This document shows, one piece after another, positions 1-9,674 of a DNA stretch of 64,000 bases. The translations under genes were made by a program, and so were the position numbers. Position 1 is the first letter of the stretch, and the number at the start of each line of letters is the position of its first letter. Under the pieces are notes generated by a model. The model did no database searches. It was not told the DNA's origin and was given only the letters and a program-made list of their open reading frames with translations. Source of the stretch: Phenylobacterium sp. J367 (GTDB taxonomy: Bacteria > Pseudomonadota > Alphaproteobacteria > Caulobacterales > Caulobacteraceae); assembly GCF_024699985.1 (NCBI RefSeq), contig NZ_JAJONA010000001.1, forward strand, positions 3,974,501-4,038,500. Reading direction: 5' to 3'.

Positions 1-639
1 ACCCGCGCCATGGATCGGATCTTCATCCTCCACGCCGACCACGAGCAGAACGCGTCGACCTCGACCGTCCGCCTCGCCGGCTCCTCGGGCGCCAATCCGT
101 TCGCCTGCATCGCCGCCGGCATCGCCTGCCTCTGGGGCCCCAGCCACGGCGGGGCGAACGAGGAGGCGCTGAACATGCTGAAGGAGATCGGCACGGTCGA
201 CCGCATCCCGGAATACGTCCAGGGCGTGAAGGACCGGCGCTATCGCCTGATGGGCTTCGGCCACCGGGTCTACAAGAACTATGACCCGCGCGCGAAGGTC
301 ATGCAGACCACCTGCCACGAGGTCCTGGCGGAAGTCGGCCACTCGGACGACCCGCTGCTGAAGGTGGCCATGGAGCTCGAGAAGATCGCGCTCAACGACC
401 CCTATTTCGTCGAGCGGAAGCTCTATCCGAACGTCGACTTCTACTCGGGCATCACGCTCCGCGCCCTCGGCTTCCCGCCGGAGATGTTCACCGTGCTGTT
501 CGCCCTGGCGCGGACCGTCGGCTGGATCGCCCAGTGGAAGGAGATGATCGAGGACCCGTCGCAGAAGATCGGCCGCCCGCGCCAGCTCTACACCGGCGCG
601 CCGCAACGCGATTACGTGGCGGTCGAGAAGCGCGGCTAA
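1..639 (+). CDS. gltA: citrate synthase, C-terminal part (5' end outside window)
   Basis: Condenses acetyl-CoA with oxaloacetate to citrate, the entry step of the TCA cycle, in the cytoplasm. The frame is open from base 1, so about the last 212 residues are visible and the N-terminus lies before the window. All three catalytic positions of hexameric bacterial citrate synthases can be seen: His in GPSHGGANEEAL, His in MGFGHRVYKNYDPRAK, and Asp in LYPNVDFYSG. The CoA/oxaloacetate pocket segment HADHEQNAST is also present. The end YVAVEKRG is typical of alphaproteobacterial GltA. The next gene on the same strand starts 83 nt downstream. Nothing is odd except the truncation by the window edge. 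Confidence 0.97.
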   Translation, partial: TRAMDRIFILHADHEQNASTSTVRLAGSSGANPFACIAAGIACLWGPSHGGANEEALNMLKEIGTVDRIPEYVQGVKDRRYRLMGFGHRVYKNYDPRAKVMQTTCHEVLAEVGHSDDPLLKVAMELEKIALNDPYFVERKLYPNVDFYSGITLRALGFPPEMFTVLFALARTVGWIAQWKEMIEDPSQKIGRPRQLYTGAPQRDYVAVEKRG

Positions 640-722
640 GCCCGCGCAGGTTGCAACGACTGAAAAGTCGCCCAAGGATACGGCGGGGCCAAGACGGCTC
701 CGCCGCTCCAAGGGAGACCGCC

Positions 723-1025
723 ATGGCCATCATGGCTATCTACCGGTCGGACAAGGTCGCTCCGACCGACTACGCGCCCTACGAAACCGAACTCGCCCAC
801 CAACCGCTGCCCGAAGGCGCGCTGCTCCATCTCGTCGGCTATGACGGGCGCGAGATGACCATCGTGGACGTCTGGGAGAGCCGCGAGGCCCTGGCCGCCT
901 ACCGGCCCCAGATCGAGGAGCGGGCGAACCGTCTCGGCGTGCCCGCGGCCGAGCCACAGATCTTCGAGGTCAGGAACGGTCTCGGCGCACTCGACCTCAC
1001 AGACGCCAGGCTCCAGCCAGCCTAG
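723..1025 (+). CDS. small protein of unknown function (possible dimeric alpha-beta barrel)
   Basis: 100 residues starting at an ATG preceded by AGGGAG (711-716) with a 6-nt spacer, which decides the start. The sequence (MAIMAIYRSDKV, then YDGREMTIVDVWESREAL and IEERANRLGVPAAEPQIFEVRN) alternates short strands and helices. That resembles small ferredoxin-like/ABM monooxygenase-type folds, but I see no catalytic signature and assign no function. There is no signal peptide. It is convergent with lpxB, and the last four bases, CTAG at 1022-1025, supply the stop codons of both genes. Confidence 0.72.
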   Translation: MAIMAIYRSDKVAPTDYAPYETELAHQPLPEGALLHLVGYDGREMTIVDVWESREALAAYRPQIEERANRLGVPAAEPQIFEVRNGLGALDLTDARLQPA

Positions 1026-2192
1026 GCGCGGGCCTTCACCAGCTTCAGCACGGCCTCGGCGGCCGCATCGTTCGGATCGGGGCCGCCGCGCCCCATGCGG
1101 TCCAGGGCCTCGTACTGCCGCGCCACCTGGGCGTCGCGCAGCGCCTTGTCGTCGAGGCGCTGTGCGATCTCGTGTGTCAGCCGCTCAGCGTTGCACGCGT
1201 CCTGGATCAGCTCCGGCGCGACGAAGTCCTGGGCGGCGATGTTGAACAGCGTCACCCACTTGGTGCGGATCAGCCGCTTCAGGATGGCATAGGTCACCGG
1301 GCCTAGGCGGTAGGCGACGACCATAGGAACGCCGGCGAGCGCCAGCTCCGTCGTGACCGTCCCAGAGCAGGCCAGCGCCACCGTGGCGGCCTTCATGGCG
1401 TCGAGCTTGGCTTCGTCGCCTTCCAGCACATGGGCGCGGTGCGGCCAGCCCGCGACGCGCGCCCTCACCGCTTCGGCCACCGTCGGGGCGGCCGGGATCA
1501 CGACGTGGAGATCGGTCCGGGTCCGCTTGAGCCGGTTCACGGCCGCCTCGAAGGGCGGCAGCATCCGGGCGATCTCGCTCGGCCGGCTGCCCGGCAGCAC
1601 CAGAAGGATGGGATCGTCGGGACCGGCGCCGATCTGGCTCCGCAGGCGGACCGGGTCGGCGCGGCTGAAGTCGAGGTTGAGCGCCGGATTGCCCACGAAG
1701 GTCACGGGCAGGCCGTGCTCCTCGAACAGCGGCGCGTCGAAGGCGAGGATCGAGAGCAGGTGGTCGAACACCTCGGCCGCCGTCTTCGCCCGACCGGGCC
1801 GCGAGGCCCAGACTTGCGGACCGACGTACTTCATGAGCGGCAGCTTCGGATCGAGCCTCCGCAGTCGCTGGGCCACGCGCAGGGTGAAACCCCAGGTCGA
1901 TCAGCACCGCCACGTCCGGCTTCTCGCGCGCGGCGAGCGCCGCCGTCTCGTCAGCCCGGCGAACCACCTTGCGCCAGGCCATCAGTCCCTCGACGAGGCC
2001 AAAGATCGAAAGCTCGGCGATGTCGAATGGGCTCGCGACCCCTTCGGCCGCCATATGCTGGCCGCCGACGCCCACGAAGCGGACCCCATCCTTACCGAGC
2101 TTCTTCCGGAGCGCGCGGGCGAGGCCCGCACCGCGATCGTCGCCCGATGCCTCCGCCGCCACCAGCATGACGGTGAGCGGGCGACCGGTCAT
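1022..2192 (-). CDS. lpxB: lipid-A-disaccharide synthase LpxB, frame broken
   Basis: Joins UDP-2,3-diacylglucosamine and lipid X to form the lipid A disaccharide at the inner face of the inner membrane (GT19 family). The N-terminal part begins MTGRPLTVMLVAAEASGD with the family motif AAEASGD. The C-terminal part has YVGPQVWASRPGR, LLVLPGSRPSEI and CSGTVTTELAL. The two parts lie in different frames. The break is at or near the CCCC run 1890-1893: removing one base gives IDLGFTLRVAQRLRR, and adding two nearby would give the usual IDSWGFTLR. The repaired length of about 389 aa is normal. The ATG overlaps the lpxI stop by 4 nt, so lpxB is the last gene of the lpx operon. The break is probably a sequencing error. 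Confidence 0.93.
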
Positions 2193-3028
2193 GGTGTCTC
2201 GGGCTCCACGCCGAGGACGAACAGGCCAAGCTCGTCGGCCAAGGCGATCACCGCCTCGCGGTCGAGAACCAGCAGGCGGCCGGCCTCACCGACGATGCCC
2301 GCCAGGCCCGCGCGGGCCACGGCCTCGATCGTCGCCAGGCCGATGGTCGGCATGTCCACGCGGGTTTCCTGGATCGGCTTGGGCGCCTTGGCCAGCACCC
2401 CACGCGGCGCGTCGGGTCGACCGCGAACCGCCGTCGGCAGCTCGGCGACCCGGGCCAGCATGGCGTCGGTGCCCTCCTGGGCTTCCACCGCGAGCACCAG
2501 TCCGTCGCAGACCACGGCGCCCTGGCCGATGTCGTGCTTGCCGATGTGACGGGCGACCTCGAGGGCGCGGGCGACGTCTCCGGCGGCGGCCTCCGACGGC
2601 GTGACGCGGCCGAGCGGCCCGGCCGGCAGGCCGAGGTCGTCCATGACCTCATGCGCCCCCTCGACGACGAAGCCTTCCTTCTCGAACTCGGAGACCAGCA
2701 GACGCAGCAGGGCGTCGTCGCCCTTCCTGGCCGCCACGATGGCGGCGGGGATGACGGCAAGGCCGCGCATGTCCGGCATCAGCGTCGCGAAGTCCGGCCT
2801 GGCGACGTTGCCGGCCAGGCAGACCGCCTCGCAGCCCGCCCGCTTCAGCGCCTTGAAGCACTTGCCGAGTTCCGCCAGGCCGACTTCGGCGCCGGCATAG
2901 TCGCCCAGACCGTCGCCGGCGAACCCCTTGAGGCGGATGACGAACAGGGGCCGGCCGGCCCGCTCGCAGTGCCGGGCGATCTCGACGGGTAGGCTCCCGC
3001 CGCCGGCGATCAGCCCGAGCTTCTTCAT
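2189..3028 (-). CDS. lpxI: UDP-2,3-diacylglucosamine pyrophosphatase LpxI
   Basis: Hydrolyses UDP-2,3-diacylglucosamine to lipid X, the step between LpxD and LpxB in lipid A synthesis. It has 279 aa, starts MKKLGLIAGGGSLPVEIAR, and contains the LpxI (formerly DUF1009) segments LAGNVARPDF, EVARHIGKHDIGQGAVVCDG, and GRPDAPRGVLAKAPKPIQETRVDMPTIG (broken here by line only). This is the LpxI type characterised first in Caulobacter; it is unrelated to gamma/betaproteobacterial LpxH. It sits exactly between lpxA (TGATG, 1-nt overlap) and lpxB (ATGA overlap), which fits its pathway step. The gene is intact. Confidence 0.95.
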   Translation of the reverse strand: MKKLGLIAGGGSLPVEIARHCERAGRPLFVIRLKGFAGDGLGDYAGAEVGLAELGKCFKALKRAGCEAVCLAGNVARPDFATLMPDMRGLAVIPAAIVAARKGDDALLRLLVSEFEKEGFVVEGAHEVMDDLGLPAGPLGRVTPSEAAAGDVARALEVARHIGKHDIGQGAVVCDGLVLAVEAQEGTDAMLARVAELPTAVRGRPDAPRGVLAKAPKPIQETRVDMPTIGLATIEAVARAGLAGIVGEAGRLLVLDREAVIALADELGLFVLGVEPETP

Positions 3029-3825
3029 CAGACTTCGCGTTCGGGCAGGCAGATCGGCCGGTTGGCGTCGGCGCGGATGAAGTCGATGATCTCCATCACC
3101 TCAGGCGAGTCCGAGTAGGTTTCGATCGTGTCGTCCAGCCGCTCCTGGAAGGTGCCCTCGTCGGCGAACAGCAGGCGGTAGGCGGCTCTGAGGGTGTTGA
3201 TGCTCTCGCGGCTGAAGCCCCGGCGCTTCAGGCCCACGAGGTTCAGGCCCTCGAGGTGGGCATGGTTGCCCCAGACCGAGCCGTAGGGGATCACGTCCTT
3301 CACCACGGCCGCGAGGCCGCCGATCATGGCGTGCCGGCCCACCCGCGTGAACTGATGGACGGCCGCCAGGCCCCCGACGATCACGAAGTCGCCGATCTCG
3401 CAGTGACCGCCCAACGTCGCCTGCTTGGTGAGGATGACGCTGTCGCCGACCACACAGTCGTGCCCCACATGGCTTTCGATCATGTAGAAGCCGTTGGATC
3501 CGACCCTTGTTACCCCGCCGCCGTTGACGGTGCCGAGGTTCATGGTGGCGTGTTCGCGGATGACGTTGTTGTCGCCCACCACCAGGCGAGTGTCCTCGCC
3601 CTTGTAGGCGGTGTGCTGTGGCGGACCGCCCAGGACGGCGAAGGGATAGACCTGGTTGTTCGCGCCGAGCTCCGTGGAGCCGTCGACCACCACGTGGCTG
3701 TGCAGCCGGGTGCCCGGCCCGATCTTCACCCTCGCGCCGATCACGCAGAAGGGGCCGACGGTAACGCCCTCGGCGAGCTCCGCGCCCTTGGCGACGACCG
3801 CCGTCGGATGGATCCCGCCGCTCAC
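3028..3825 (-). CDS. lpxA: acyl-[ACP]-UDP-GlcNAc O-acyltransferase LpxA
   Basis: First step of lipid A synthesis: moves a 3-hydroxyacyl chain from ACP to UDP-GlcNAc. 265 aa. The first two thirds are left-handed beta-helix hexapeptide repeats (VTVGPFCVIGARVKIGPG and following). The catalytic His lies in ESHVGHDCVVGD, followed by GGHCEIGDFVIVGGLAAVHQ. The C-terminal helical domain starts about GLNLVGLKRRGFSRE. I choose the GTG at 3825-3823 (VSGGIHPTAVV) because its GTGA overlaps the fabZ stop by 4 nt. The frame continues further upstream only as a shadow of fabZ. The 3' end shares TGATG with lpxI. The gene is intact. Confidence 0.95.
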   Translation of the reverse strand: MSGGIHPTAVVAKGAELAEGVTVGPFCVIGARVKIGPGTRLHSHVVVDGSTELGANNQVYPFAVLGGPPQHTAYKGEDTRLVVGDNNVIREHATMNLGTVNGGGVTRVGSNGFYMIESHVGHDCVVGDSVILTKQATLGGHCEIGDFVIVGGLAAVHQFTRVGRHAMIGGLAAVVKDVIPYGSVWGNHAHLEGLNLVGLKRRGFSRESINTLRAAYRLLFADEGTFQERLDDTIETYSDSPEVMEIIDFIRADANRPICLPEREV

Positions 3826-4296
3826 TGGGTGTCGACCACCATGGCGGCGAACTCGCACTCCGCCACCACCTTCTCGCCGACCATGGCCTGGCCCGCGAAC
3901 TTGAAGATGTCGCCGCGCTGCTTGGTGACGCGGACCGGCATGCGCACCACGTCGCCCGGCCGGACAGGCGCGCGGAAGCGGCAGTTGTCGGCCGACATGA
4001 AGAAGATCGCCTTGCCCGTCGTATCGACCTCGAGGGTCTTCGACATCAGCACCGCGCCCGTCTGGGCCATGGCCTCGATCAGGAGCACGCCGGGCATCAC
4101 CGGATAGTCCGGGAAGTGGCCCTGGAAGAAGGGCTCGTTCACGGTCACGCATTTAATGCCGACGATGCTCTCGTTGGCCTTGTACTCCCTCCGCCCGATC
4201 GATGAGCAGGAAGGGGAAGCGGTGGGGAATGCGAGCCAGGATCTCGGTGATGTCGATGTGGCCGGTCTCGTCGTTCACCGGGGCCTTGCGGCTCAT
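3822..4296 (-). CDS. fabZ: 3-hydroxyacyl-[ACP] dehydratase FabZ, frame broken
   Basis: Dehydrates 3-hydroxyacyl-ACP in fatty-acid elongation and competes with LpxA for the same substrate, hence its usual place in lpx operons. The start MSRKAPVNDETGHIDITEIL runs into PHRFPFLLIDRAE, then breaks. The remaining hot-dog fold carries the catalytic pair in GHFPDYPVMPGVLLIEAMAQ (His, then Glu). The break is one extra C in 4187-4189; removing it restores RAEEYKANESIVGIKC. Repaired length 157 aa, normal for the family. The start ATG overlaps the lpxD stop (ATGA). Probable sequencing error. Confidence 0.93.
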
Positions 4297-5309
4297 GCCT
4301 TACCCTCCTTGCCGGCGGCCATCTTGGCCAGCCATGCGGTCTCACGCATCCACTTACGGATCGACCGGGCCGGCATGCCGCCCCAGGTCTCGCCGGCAGG
4401 GATGTCCTTCATGACGCCGGCGGCCGCGCCGACACGGGCGCCGTCCCCGATGCTCACATGGTCGGCGACGCCCGCCCGTCCGCCGAACTGAGCGCCGTCG
4501 CCGATGTCGACGCTGCCCGAGATGCCGGTGTGCGCCGCCATCACGCAATTGCGACCGACGCGCACGTTGTGGGCGATCTGCACCAGATTGTCGATCTTGG
4601 TGTTCTCGCCGATCGAGGTGTCGTCATAGGCGCCCCGGTCGATGCAGGTGTTGGCGCCCACGGTGACGCCGTCCTGCAGGATCACCCGGCCGAGTTGGGG
4701 CACGTCGATCAGGCCCTTGGGGCCCACCGTGGCGCCGAATCCGGGCTCGCCGATGACCGCGCCGGCGAGGATTCGGACCCGATCGCCAAGCAACGCGAAC
4801 CCCAGCGTCACATTGGGGCCGATCTCGCAGTTCCGTCCGATGGTCACGCCCGGTCCCACGACCGAATTGGCGCCGATCACCGTGCCGCGGCCGATCTGGG
4901 CGCCCGGACCGACCACCGCGCCCGGGCCGAGGATGACGCCCTCCTCCAGCCGCGCATCCGCCGCCACCGCCTGCTTGGACGTGTTCACCCGCGGTCGATG
5001 AAGCCGCTGGGCTGCCAGGGCGTAGGCCGCCTGCGGCGCGGGCGTGACCAGCGCGACGCAACCCGACGGGACCGTGGCCGCCTGGGCCGCGGGCACGAAG
5101 CAGGCGCCGGCCTTCGACGCGGCAAGCGCCTCGGCGTGCTTGCGGTCGGAGATGTAGGTGACAGTGTCGGCCTGGGCCCGGCTCAGGATGGCCACGGCGC
5201 GGACGGACCGGCCGGCCGCCGCCGGGTCGGAGAGCTCGGCGCCGGTGAGCGCCGCGAGTTCGCCTAGGGTTATGGGACCGAGGTCTTCGAAGAAGCGCGG
5301 ATCGGGCAT
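4293..5309 (-). CDS. lpxD: UDP-3-O-acylglucosamine N-acyltransferase LpxD
   Basis: Third step of lipid A synthesis: N-acylates UDP-3-O-acyl-GlcN using 3-hydroxyacyl-ACP. 338 aa. The N-terminal uridine-binding domain (to about residue 100) includes SRAQADTVTYISDRKHAEAL. A long hexapeptide-repeat beta-helix follows (VVGPGAQIGRGTVIGANSVV). The catalytic His lies in NLVQIAHNVRVGRN. I take the ATG at 5309 (MPDPRFFEDLG) because AAAGGA (5314-5319) sits 4 nt upstream; an in-frame GTG six codons earlier is possible. The gene lies between ompH (49 nt upstream) and fabZ (ATGA overlap). Confidence 0.96.
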   Translation of the reverse strand: MPDPRFFEDLGPITLGELAALTGAELSDPAAAGRSVRAVAILSRAQADTVTYISDRKHAEALAASKAGACFVPAAQAATVPSGCVALVTPAPQAAYALAAQRLHRPRVNTSKQAVAADARLEEGVILGPGAVVGPGAQIGRGTVIGANSVVGPGVTIGRNCEIGPNVTLGFALLGDRVRILAGAVIGEPGFGATVGPKGLIDVPQLGRVILQDGVTVGANTCIDRGAYDDTSIGENTKIDNLVQIAHNVRVGRNCVMAAHTGISGSVDIGDGAQFGGRAGVADHVSIGDGARVGAAAGVMKDIPAGETWGGMPARSIRKWMRETAWLAKMAAGKEGKA

Positions 5310-5357
5310 GACGTCCTTTCGGGTCACCGCGACCCGCGCCCTCTTCGGGTCTCTGTC

Positions 5358-6008
5358 CTAGCGGCGGGTGGCGGGCGCCGGGGTGGCGGCGGCCGCGGCT
5401 TGCGGCTGGGCGTCCAGGCGTTCGCGGTCGAAGGCGAACTGGGTGATCTTGGCGTTCAGCGCGGTCACCACGCCGGGCGTGATGTCGGCGGCAGGCGAGG
5501 CGATCACGACCGCGTCACGGTTGAGCAGCACCGAGCACTGGCGCTGCTGGTAGACCTGACGGATCAGCGGCTCCATCTCCTGACCGACGCGGCCAACGGC
5601 CTTCTGCTCGGTGGCGGAGACTTCCCGCTCGCGCTGCTGGGCCTTGCGCTGGAGGGCGTTGGCGCGGACCTGCAGGGCCGAGGCGCGCTGTTCCAGCGTG
5701 GTGCGGTCGAGCGTGGCGCGCTGGCCTTCGAGGGTCTTGCCCTCGTTCTCGATGGCCGTGCGCTCGCCGTTCAGCTCGGCGTTCACCTGCTGGACGATCT
5801 GCTGCATGCGGGTGTCGACGTACTTGCCGACGGTCGAGCCGCCGATGGCGCCCTGGACCGACAGGATGCACAGGCCGGGCACGGCCGGACCGTGGCTGAC
5901 GGCGGGCGCCGCAGCGGCAGGAGCCGCCGCCGGCTGCTGGGCGAAGGCGGCGCCGGCGCTCAGCGCGACGACGGCGCTGGCGGCCACGGCGAGGGTCTTG
6001 GAATTCAT
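5358..6008 (-). CDS. OmpH/Skp-family periplasmic chaperone
   Basis: Skp-type chaperones hold unfolded outer-membrane proteins in the periplasm and pass them to BamA. 216 aa. It has a clear Sec signal peptide (MNSKTLAVAASAVVALSAG, cleavage near AFA-QQ), an Ala/Pro linker, and then a Skp core beginning VPGLCILSVQGAIGGSTVGK. Residues about 75-150 form a charged coiled coil (QQIVQQVNAELNGERTAIEN, then EQRASALQVRANALQRKAQQ). The end is Ala/Pro-rich. It starts 7 nt after the bamA stop, so the two are cotranscribed. At 216 aa it is longer than enterobacterial Skp (about 160), mostly because of the low-complexity ends. Confidence 0.9.
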   Translation of the reverse strand: MNSKTLAVAASAVVALSAGAAFAQQPAAAPAAAAPAVSHGPAVPGLCILSVQGAIGGSTVGKYVDTRMQQIVQQVNAELNGERTAIENEGKTLEGQRATLDRTTLEQRASALQVRANALQRKAQQREREVSATEQKAVGRVGQEMEPLIRQVYQQRQCSVLLNRDAVVIASPAADITPGVVTALNAKITQFAFDRERLDAQPQAAAAATPAPATRR

Positions 6009-6015
6009 GATGATG

Positions 6016-8423
6016 CTAGAACCTGGTTGAGGTGGAGAACCGGAAGGTTTCGGTCTTGTCGTAGTCTTCTTTGGCCAAAATCTGGCTGAAGTCGAAGCGG
6101 ATCGGTCCCATGGGGGATCGCCAGAAGATACTCAAGCCTGCAGCGGCGCGCAGCGACAGATCGTCCCGAATGAACGGGTTCTCTGTCCCGGGCGGGCAAA
6201 CCTCGCCGCCATCGGACGGGCAGAGCTTGTCCACGTCGTCCAGCATGCCGACCGTGCCGAACTCGGTGAACAGCGCCGCCTTGATGCCGTACTGGTCCGG
6301 CAGGAAGGTGGGAACGGTTAGTTCCACCGTGCCGATCGCATAGGCCTTGCCGCCCAGCGCGTCCTGACGGCCGAGCGAGGTGTCGCGCGGCCCGACGCCG
6401 GCGGTCTCGAAGCCGCGGAAGTTGGTGCCGCCCTTGAAGAAGCGGTCGTTGATGCGGACGTTGTCGCTGCTCCAGCCGTCGATGTAGCCGGCCGAACCCG
6501 TGACGCTGAGGATGAAGTCGCGGGTGAAGCCATAGTACCAGCCGCCGTCGAGCTCGGTGCGCAGGTAGTTCACGTCGCCGCCGAGGCCGGCCAGGTCCTG
6601 GTTGGCCGCCACGTAGAACCCGCGCGTCGGGTTCAGGTAGTCGTTCCGGCGGTCGAGGCGATAGCCGTAGCTGATCAGCGAGGTCAGGAACGAGCCGCGC
6701 TGGTCGCAGATCACCGACGACACGAAGCCCTGCTGGCAGAGCGCATCGTCGATCGAGACGTCGTCGGTCCGGAGCGTGTAGCCGAGGCTGCCGCGCGAGT
6801 TGAGGCTGAGCGGGAAGCTCAGGCGCGTGCCGGCGCCGAGGGACTCAGTCTTGTAGGCCGAGTACTCGGTGAGGTCGTACTTGTAGTAGTAGGCGTCGAG
6901 GCCGGCCGCGAGGTCGCGTCCCAGGAACCGCGGCTCGGTGAACGAGAAGTCCGCCTGCTGGCGGAGCGAGCCGAGCGAAACCCGCGCCCGCACGTTCTGG
7001 CCGCGGCCGCGGAAGTTGCGCTGGGTGACGCCGAGGTCGATGACAAGCTGGTCTACCGAGGAGTAGCCGGCGCTGAACGACAGCTCGCCCGTGGGCTGCT
7101 CCTCGACCTGTACGCGCAGGCCGGTGCGGTCGGGCGCAGAGCCCGGCACCTCGGTGATCTCCACTTCCTTGAAGAAGCCGAGGGAGCGGATCTGGTTACG
7201 CGAACGGTCCACCAGGGCCCGATTGTAGGCGTCGCCTTCCGACACGTTCATTTCGCGCCGGATCACGTAGTCGAGGGTGGCGGTGTTGCCGACGATGTCG
7301 ATCCTGTCGACGTAGACGCGCGGACCTTCGTTCACCTGGAAGGTCACGTCCACGAGGCCGGTCTCGCGGTTCGGCGTGTAGCGCGGGCGCACGTCCACGA
7401 AGGCGAAGCCCGCGGCGCCGGCCGCGAAGGTCAACGCGTCGGTCGCCTGCTCGATCGCCTCGTCCTGGTAGGTCTGGCCGCTGCGAAGCGGCACCAGCGC
7501 GGTCAGGACGTTCTTGTCGAGCTTCTGCAGCTCGGTCTCCACGCCCACCTTGCCGAACTTGTACTCGCGGCCTTCGTCGAGCGTGTAGGTGACCACGAAG
7601 CCGTTCTTGTCCGGCGCCAGCTCGGCGACGGCGGAGACGACGCGGAAGTCGTAGAAGCCGCGGTTGCGATAGTGCTTGCGCAGCTGCTCCTTGTCGTACT
7701 CCAGGCGGTCCGGATCGTAGTTGGCGTTGTTCGAGAAGAACCGGTACCAGCGCGACTGCTCGGTCACGACCACATCGCGCAGGTCGTTGTCCGAGAACTC
7801 GCGGTTGCCGAGGAAGTTGACGTTGAGCACGCCGCTCTTCGGCCCCTCTTCGATCTTGAAGATCAGGTCCACCCGGCGCTGCGGCAGTTCGACGATCTGC
7901 GGCGTGACGTTGGCCGAGATCCGGCCGGAGCGGCGGTAAAGCTCGACGATCCGCTGGACGTCGGCCTGCACCTTGGCGCGGGTGAAGATGCCGCGGGGGG
8001 CGGACGCTCACCTCATCGCGGAGCTTGTCTTCCCTTGAGGCCCGAATTCCCCTCGAAGATCACCCGGTTGATGATCGGGTTCTCGACGACCGTGATGATG
8101 AGGTCGCCGGCCTGGAAGTCGATCTTCACGTCGGAGAACAGGTCCGTCTGGAAGAGCGTCTTCAGGGCGAGGTCGAGCCGCTCGGCGTTCACCGGTTCGC
8201 CGGGCTGGATCGGCAGATAGGAGACGACGGTCGACTGCTCGATCCGCTCGTTGCCGCGCACGATGATCCGCTGAACCGTGCCGGACGCCTCGGCGGGCGG
8301 AACCGCCGGTTGCGCGGCCGGGTCCTGGGCAAGAGCCATTCCTGGGGCGACCAGGGCCGTGGAGCCCAGAAGCAAGGCAAGGCCTGTGGCAAGCGCAGCG
8401 CGACGGGCGCGGTGTTGGTGCAT
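6016..8423 (-). CDS. bamA: outer-membrane assembly factor BamA, two frame breaks
   Basis: Core of the BAM complex, which inserts beta-barrel proteins into the outer membrane. It has an N-terminal signal peptide (ATGLALLLGSTALVAPGMAL) and five POTRA domains. The first starts TVQRIIVRGNERIEQSTVVS and the last ends about EITEVPGSAPDRTGLRVQVE. A 16-strand barrel follows, ending in the expected C-terminal Phe (FRFSTSTRF). The frame breaks twice: one extra base in 8032-8034 (repair gives NSGLKEDKLRDEVSVRPRG) and one in the six-G run 7995-8000. Repaired length 801 aa. bamA is essential in Gram-negative bacteria, so these are almost certainly sequencing errors. It lies between rseP and ompH. Confidence 0.95.
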
Positions 8424-8452
8424 CGAATCAGCCGTTTGGGAAAATCGGGTGG

Positions 8453-9664
8453 CTAGGAGAATAGCCCGCCGAAGAGATTGAACACACGCAGGCGCTGCAG
8501 ATCGTTCCAGGTCGCGAACAGCATCAGTCCCAGCACCAGCGCAAGGCCCACCCTGTACCCTGCCGCCTGAACCTTGGCAGCAAGTGGGCGCCGGGCGAGC
8601 GCTTCGTACGCATAGAAGAGCAGGTGGCCGCCGTCGAGCACGGGGATCGGCAAGAGGTTCAGGAAACCGATGCCCACGGAAATGTTCGCGACCAGGACGA
8701 GGATGGTCAGGACGCCATTGCGGACAAAGGCGTTCATGTCCGGGGCGACCTCGACGTTCTGCTTGGTCAGCTCGCCCGAGATCTGCGCCATGCCGAGCGG
8801 GCCGGACAGCTGGTCGGCGGTCTCGCGGCCCGAGAGCATGCGGCCGATGTAGAACACCGTCGTGGTAATCACGTCGCCGGTGCGCTCCACGCCGCCCAAC
8901 AGCGCTCCGACCGGGCCCACACGCTCGAACCTCACCGGGCTGTCGGCGAAGGCGATCCCGATGCGCCCGAGGCGCTGCACACGGCCCAGACCATCGACCA
9001 CGTCGCCACGCTCGGGGGTCACCACGACGTCAAGGATCCGGCCACCGCGATCGACGGTGAAATCGGTCGGCACGCCACTGCGCAGGACGATCAGCTGTTT
9101 GACGGCGTCCGGGGTCTTGATGGGCCGCCCCTCGCCCGCGAGAATCACGTCGCCCGGCATCAGGCCGGCGCGCGCGGCGGGCGTATTGGCTTCCACCCGA
9201 GCGATCCGCGCCGATTGGCTGGGCTCGCCCATGACCATCAGCAGCCCCGCGAAGACCACGATCGCCAGGAGGAAGTTGGCGAACGGGCCCGCGGCGGTGA
9301 TCACCGCGCGCTGCCAGATCGGCTTGAAGTGGAAGTACTGACCGAGCGCCCCCTCGCCTTCGCGCGTCACCAGGTCGCGGCGCAGGGCCTCAAGGTCGTC
9401 GTTGTCGGGCACGCTGGCGGCGTTGTCGTCGCCGGCGAAGCGCACAAAGCCCCCGAGCGGCAGCCAGCCGACCCGCCACTGAACGCCCTGGCGGTCACGC
9501 CACTGGGCGATCGGGCGGCCGAAGCCGATCGAGAACTGGTCGATCTTGGTCCCCAGCCAGCGGGCGGCCAGGAAGTGGCCGAGCTCGTGGACCGTCACCA
9601 CCACGCCAAGCACGATGAGGAACGGGACGATGTAGATCAGGGCGGTTTGCACGAAGCCGATCAT
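8453..9664 (-). CDS. rseP: RIP metalloprotease RseP (site-2 protease)
   Basis: Intramembrane zinc protease that cleaves transmembrane anti-sigma factors and remnant signal peptides. 403 aa. TM1 contains the zinc-binding VVVTVHELGHFLAARWLG. There is one clear PDZ domain (ANTPAARAGLMPGDVILAGE). The second catalytic motif is LLPIPVLDGGHLLFY near the C-terminus, with further membrane segments at 130-150 and 380-395. I use the ATG at 9664 (MIGFVQTALIY), which has GGAG 5 nt upstream; an in-frame upstream extension would run into dxr and lacks such support. It starts 10 nt after the dxr stop. Its place between dxr and bamA is the common alphaproteobacterial order. Confidence 0.95.
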   Translation of the reverse strand: MIGFVQTALIYIVPFLIVLGVVVTVHELGHFLAARWLGTKIDQFSIGFGRPIAQWRDRQGVQWRVGWLPLGGFVRFAGDDNAASVPDNDDLEALRRDLVTREGEGALGQYFHFKPIWQRAVITAAGPFANFLLAIVVFAGLLMVMGEPSQSARIARVEANTPAARAGLMPGDVILAGEGRPIKTPDAVKQLIVLRSGVPTDFTVDRGGRILDVVVTPERGDVVDGLGRVQRLGRIGIAFADSPVRFERVGPVGALLGGVERTGDVITTTVFYIGRMLSGRETADQLSGPLGMAQISGELTKQNVEVAPDMNAFVRNGVLTILVLVANISVGIGFLNLLPIPVLDGGHLLFYAYEALARRPLAAKVQAAGYRVGLALVLGLMLFATWNDLQRLRVFNLFGGLFS

Positions 9665-9674
9665 CGGGACTCCA

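Noticed and set aside
4145..4345. Separate 66-aa protein upstream of fabZ
   Set aside because: It is the wrong frame across the fabZ break; the real fabZ N-terminus lies on the same bases in another frame.
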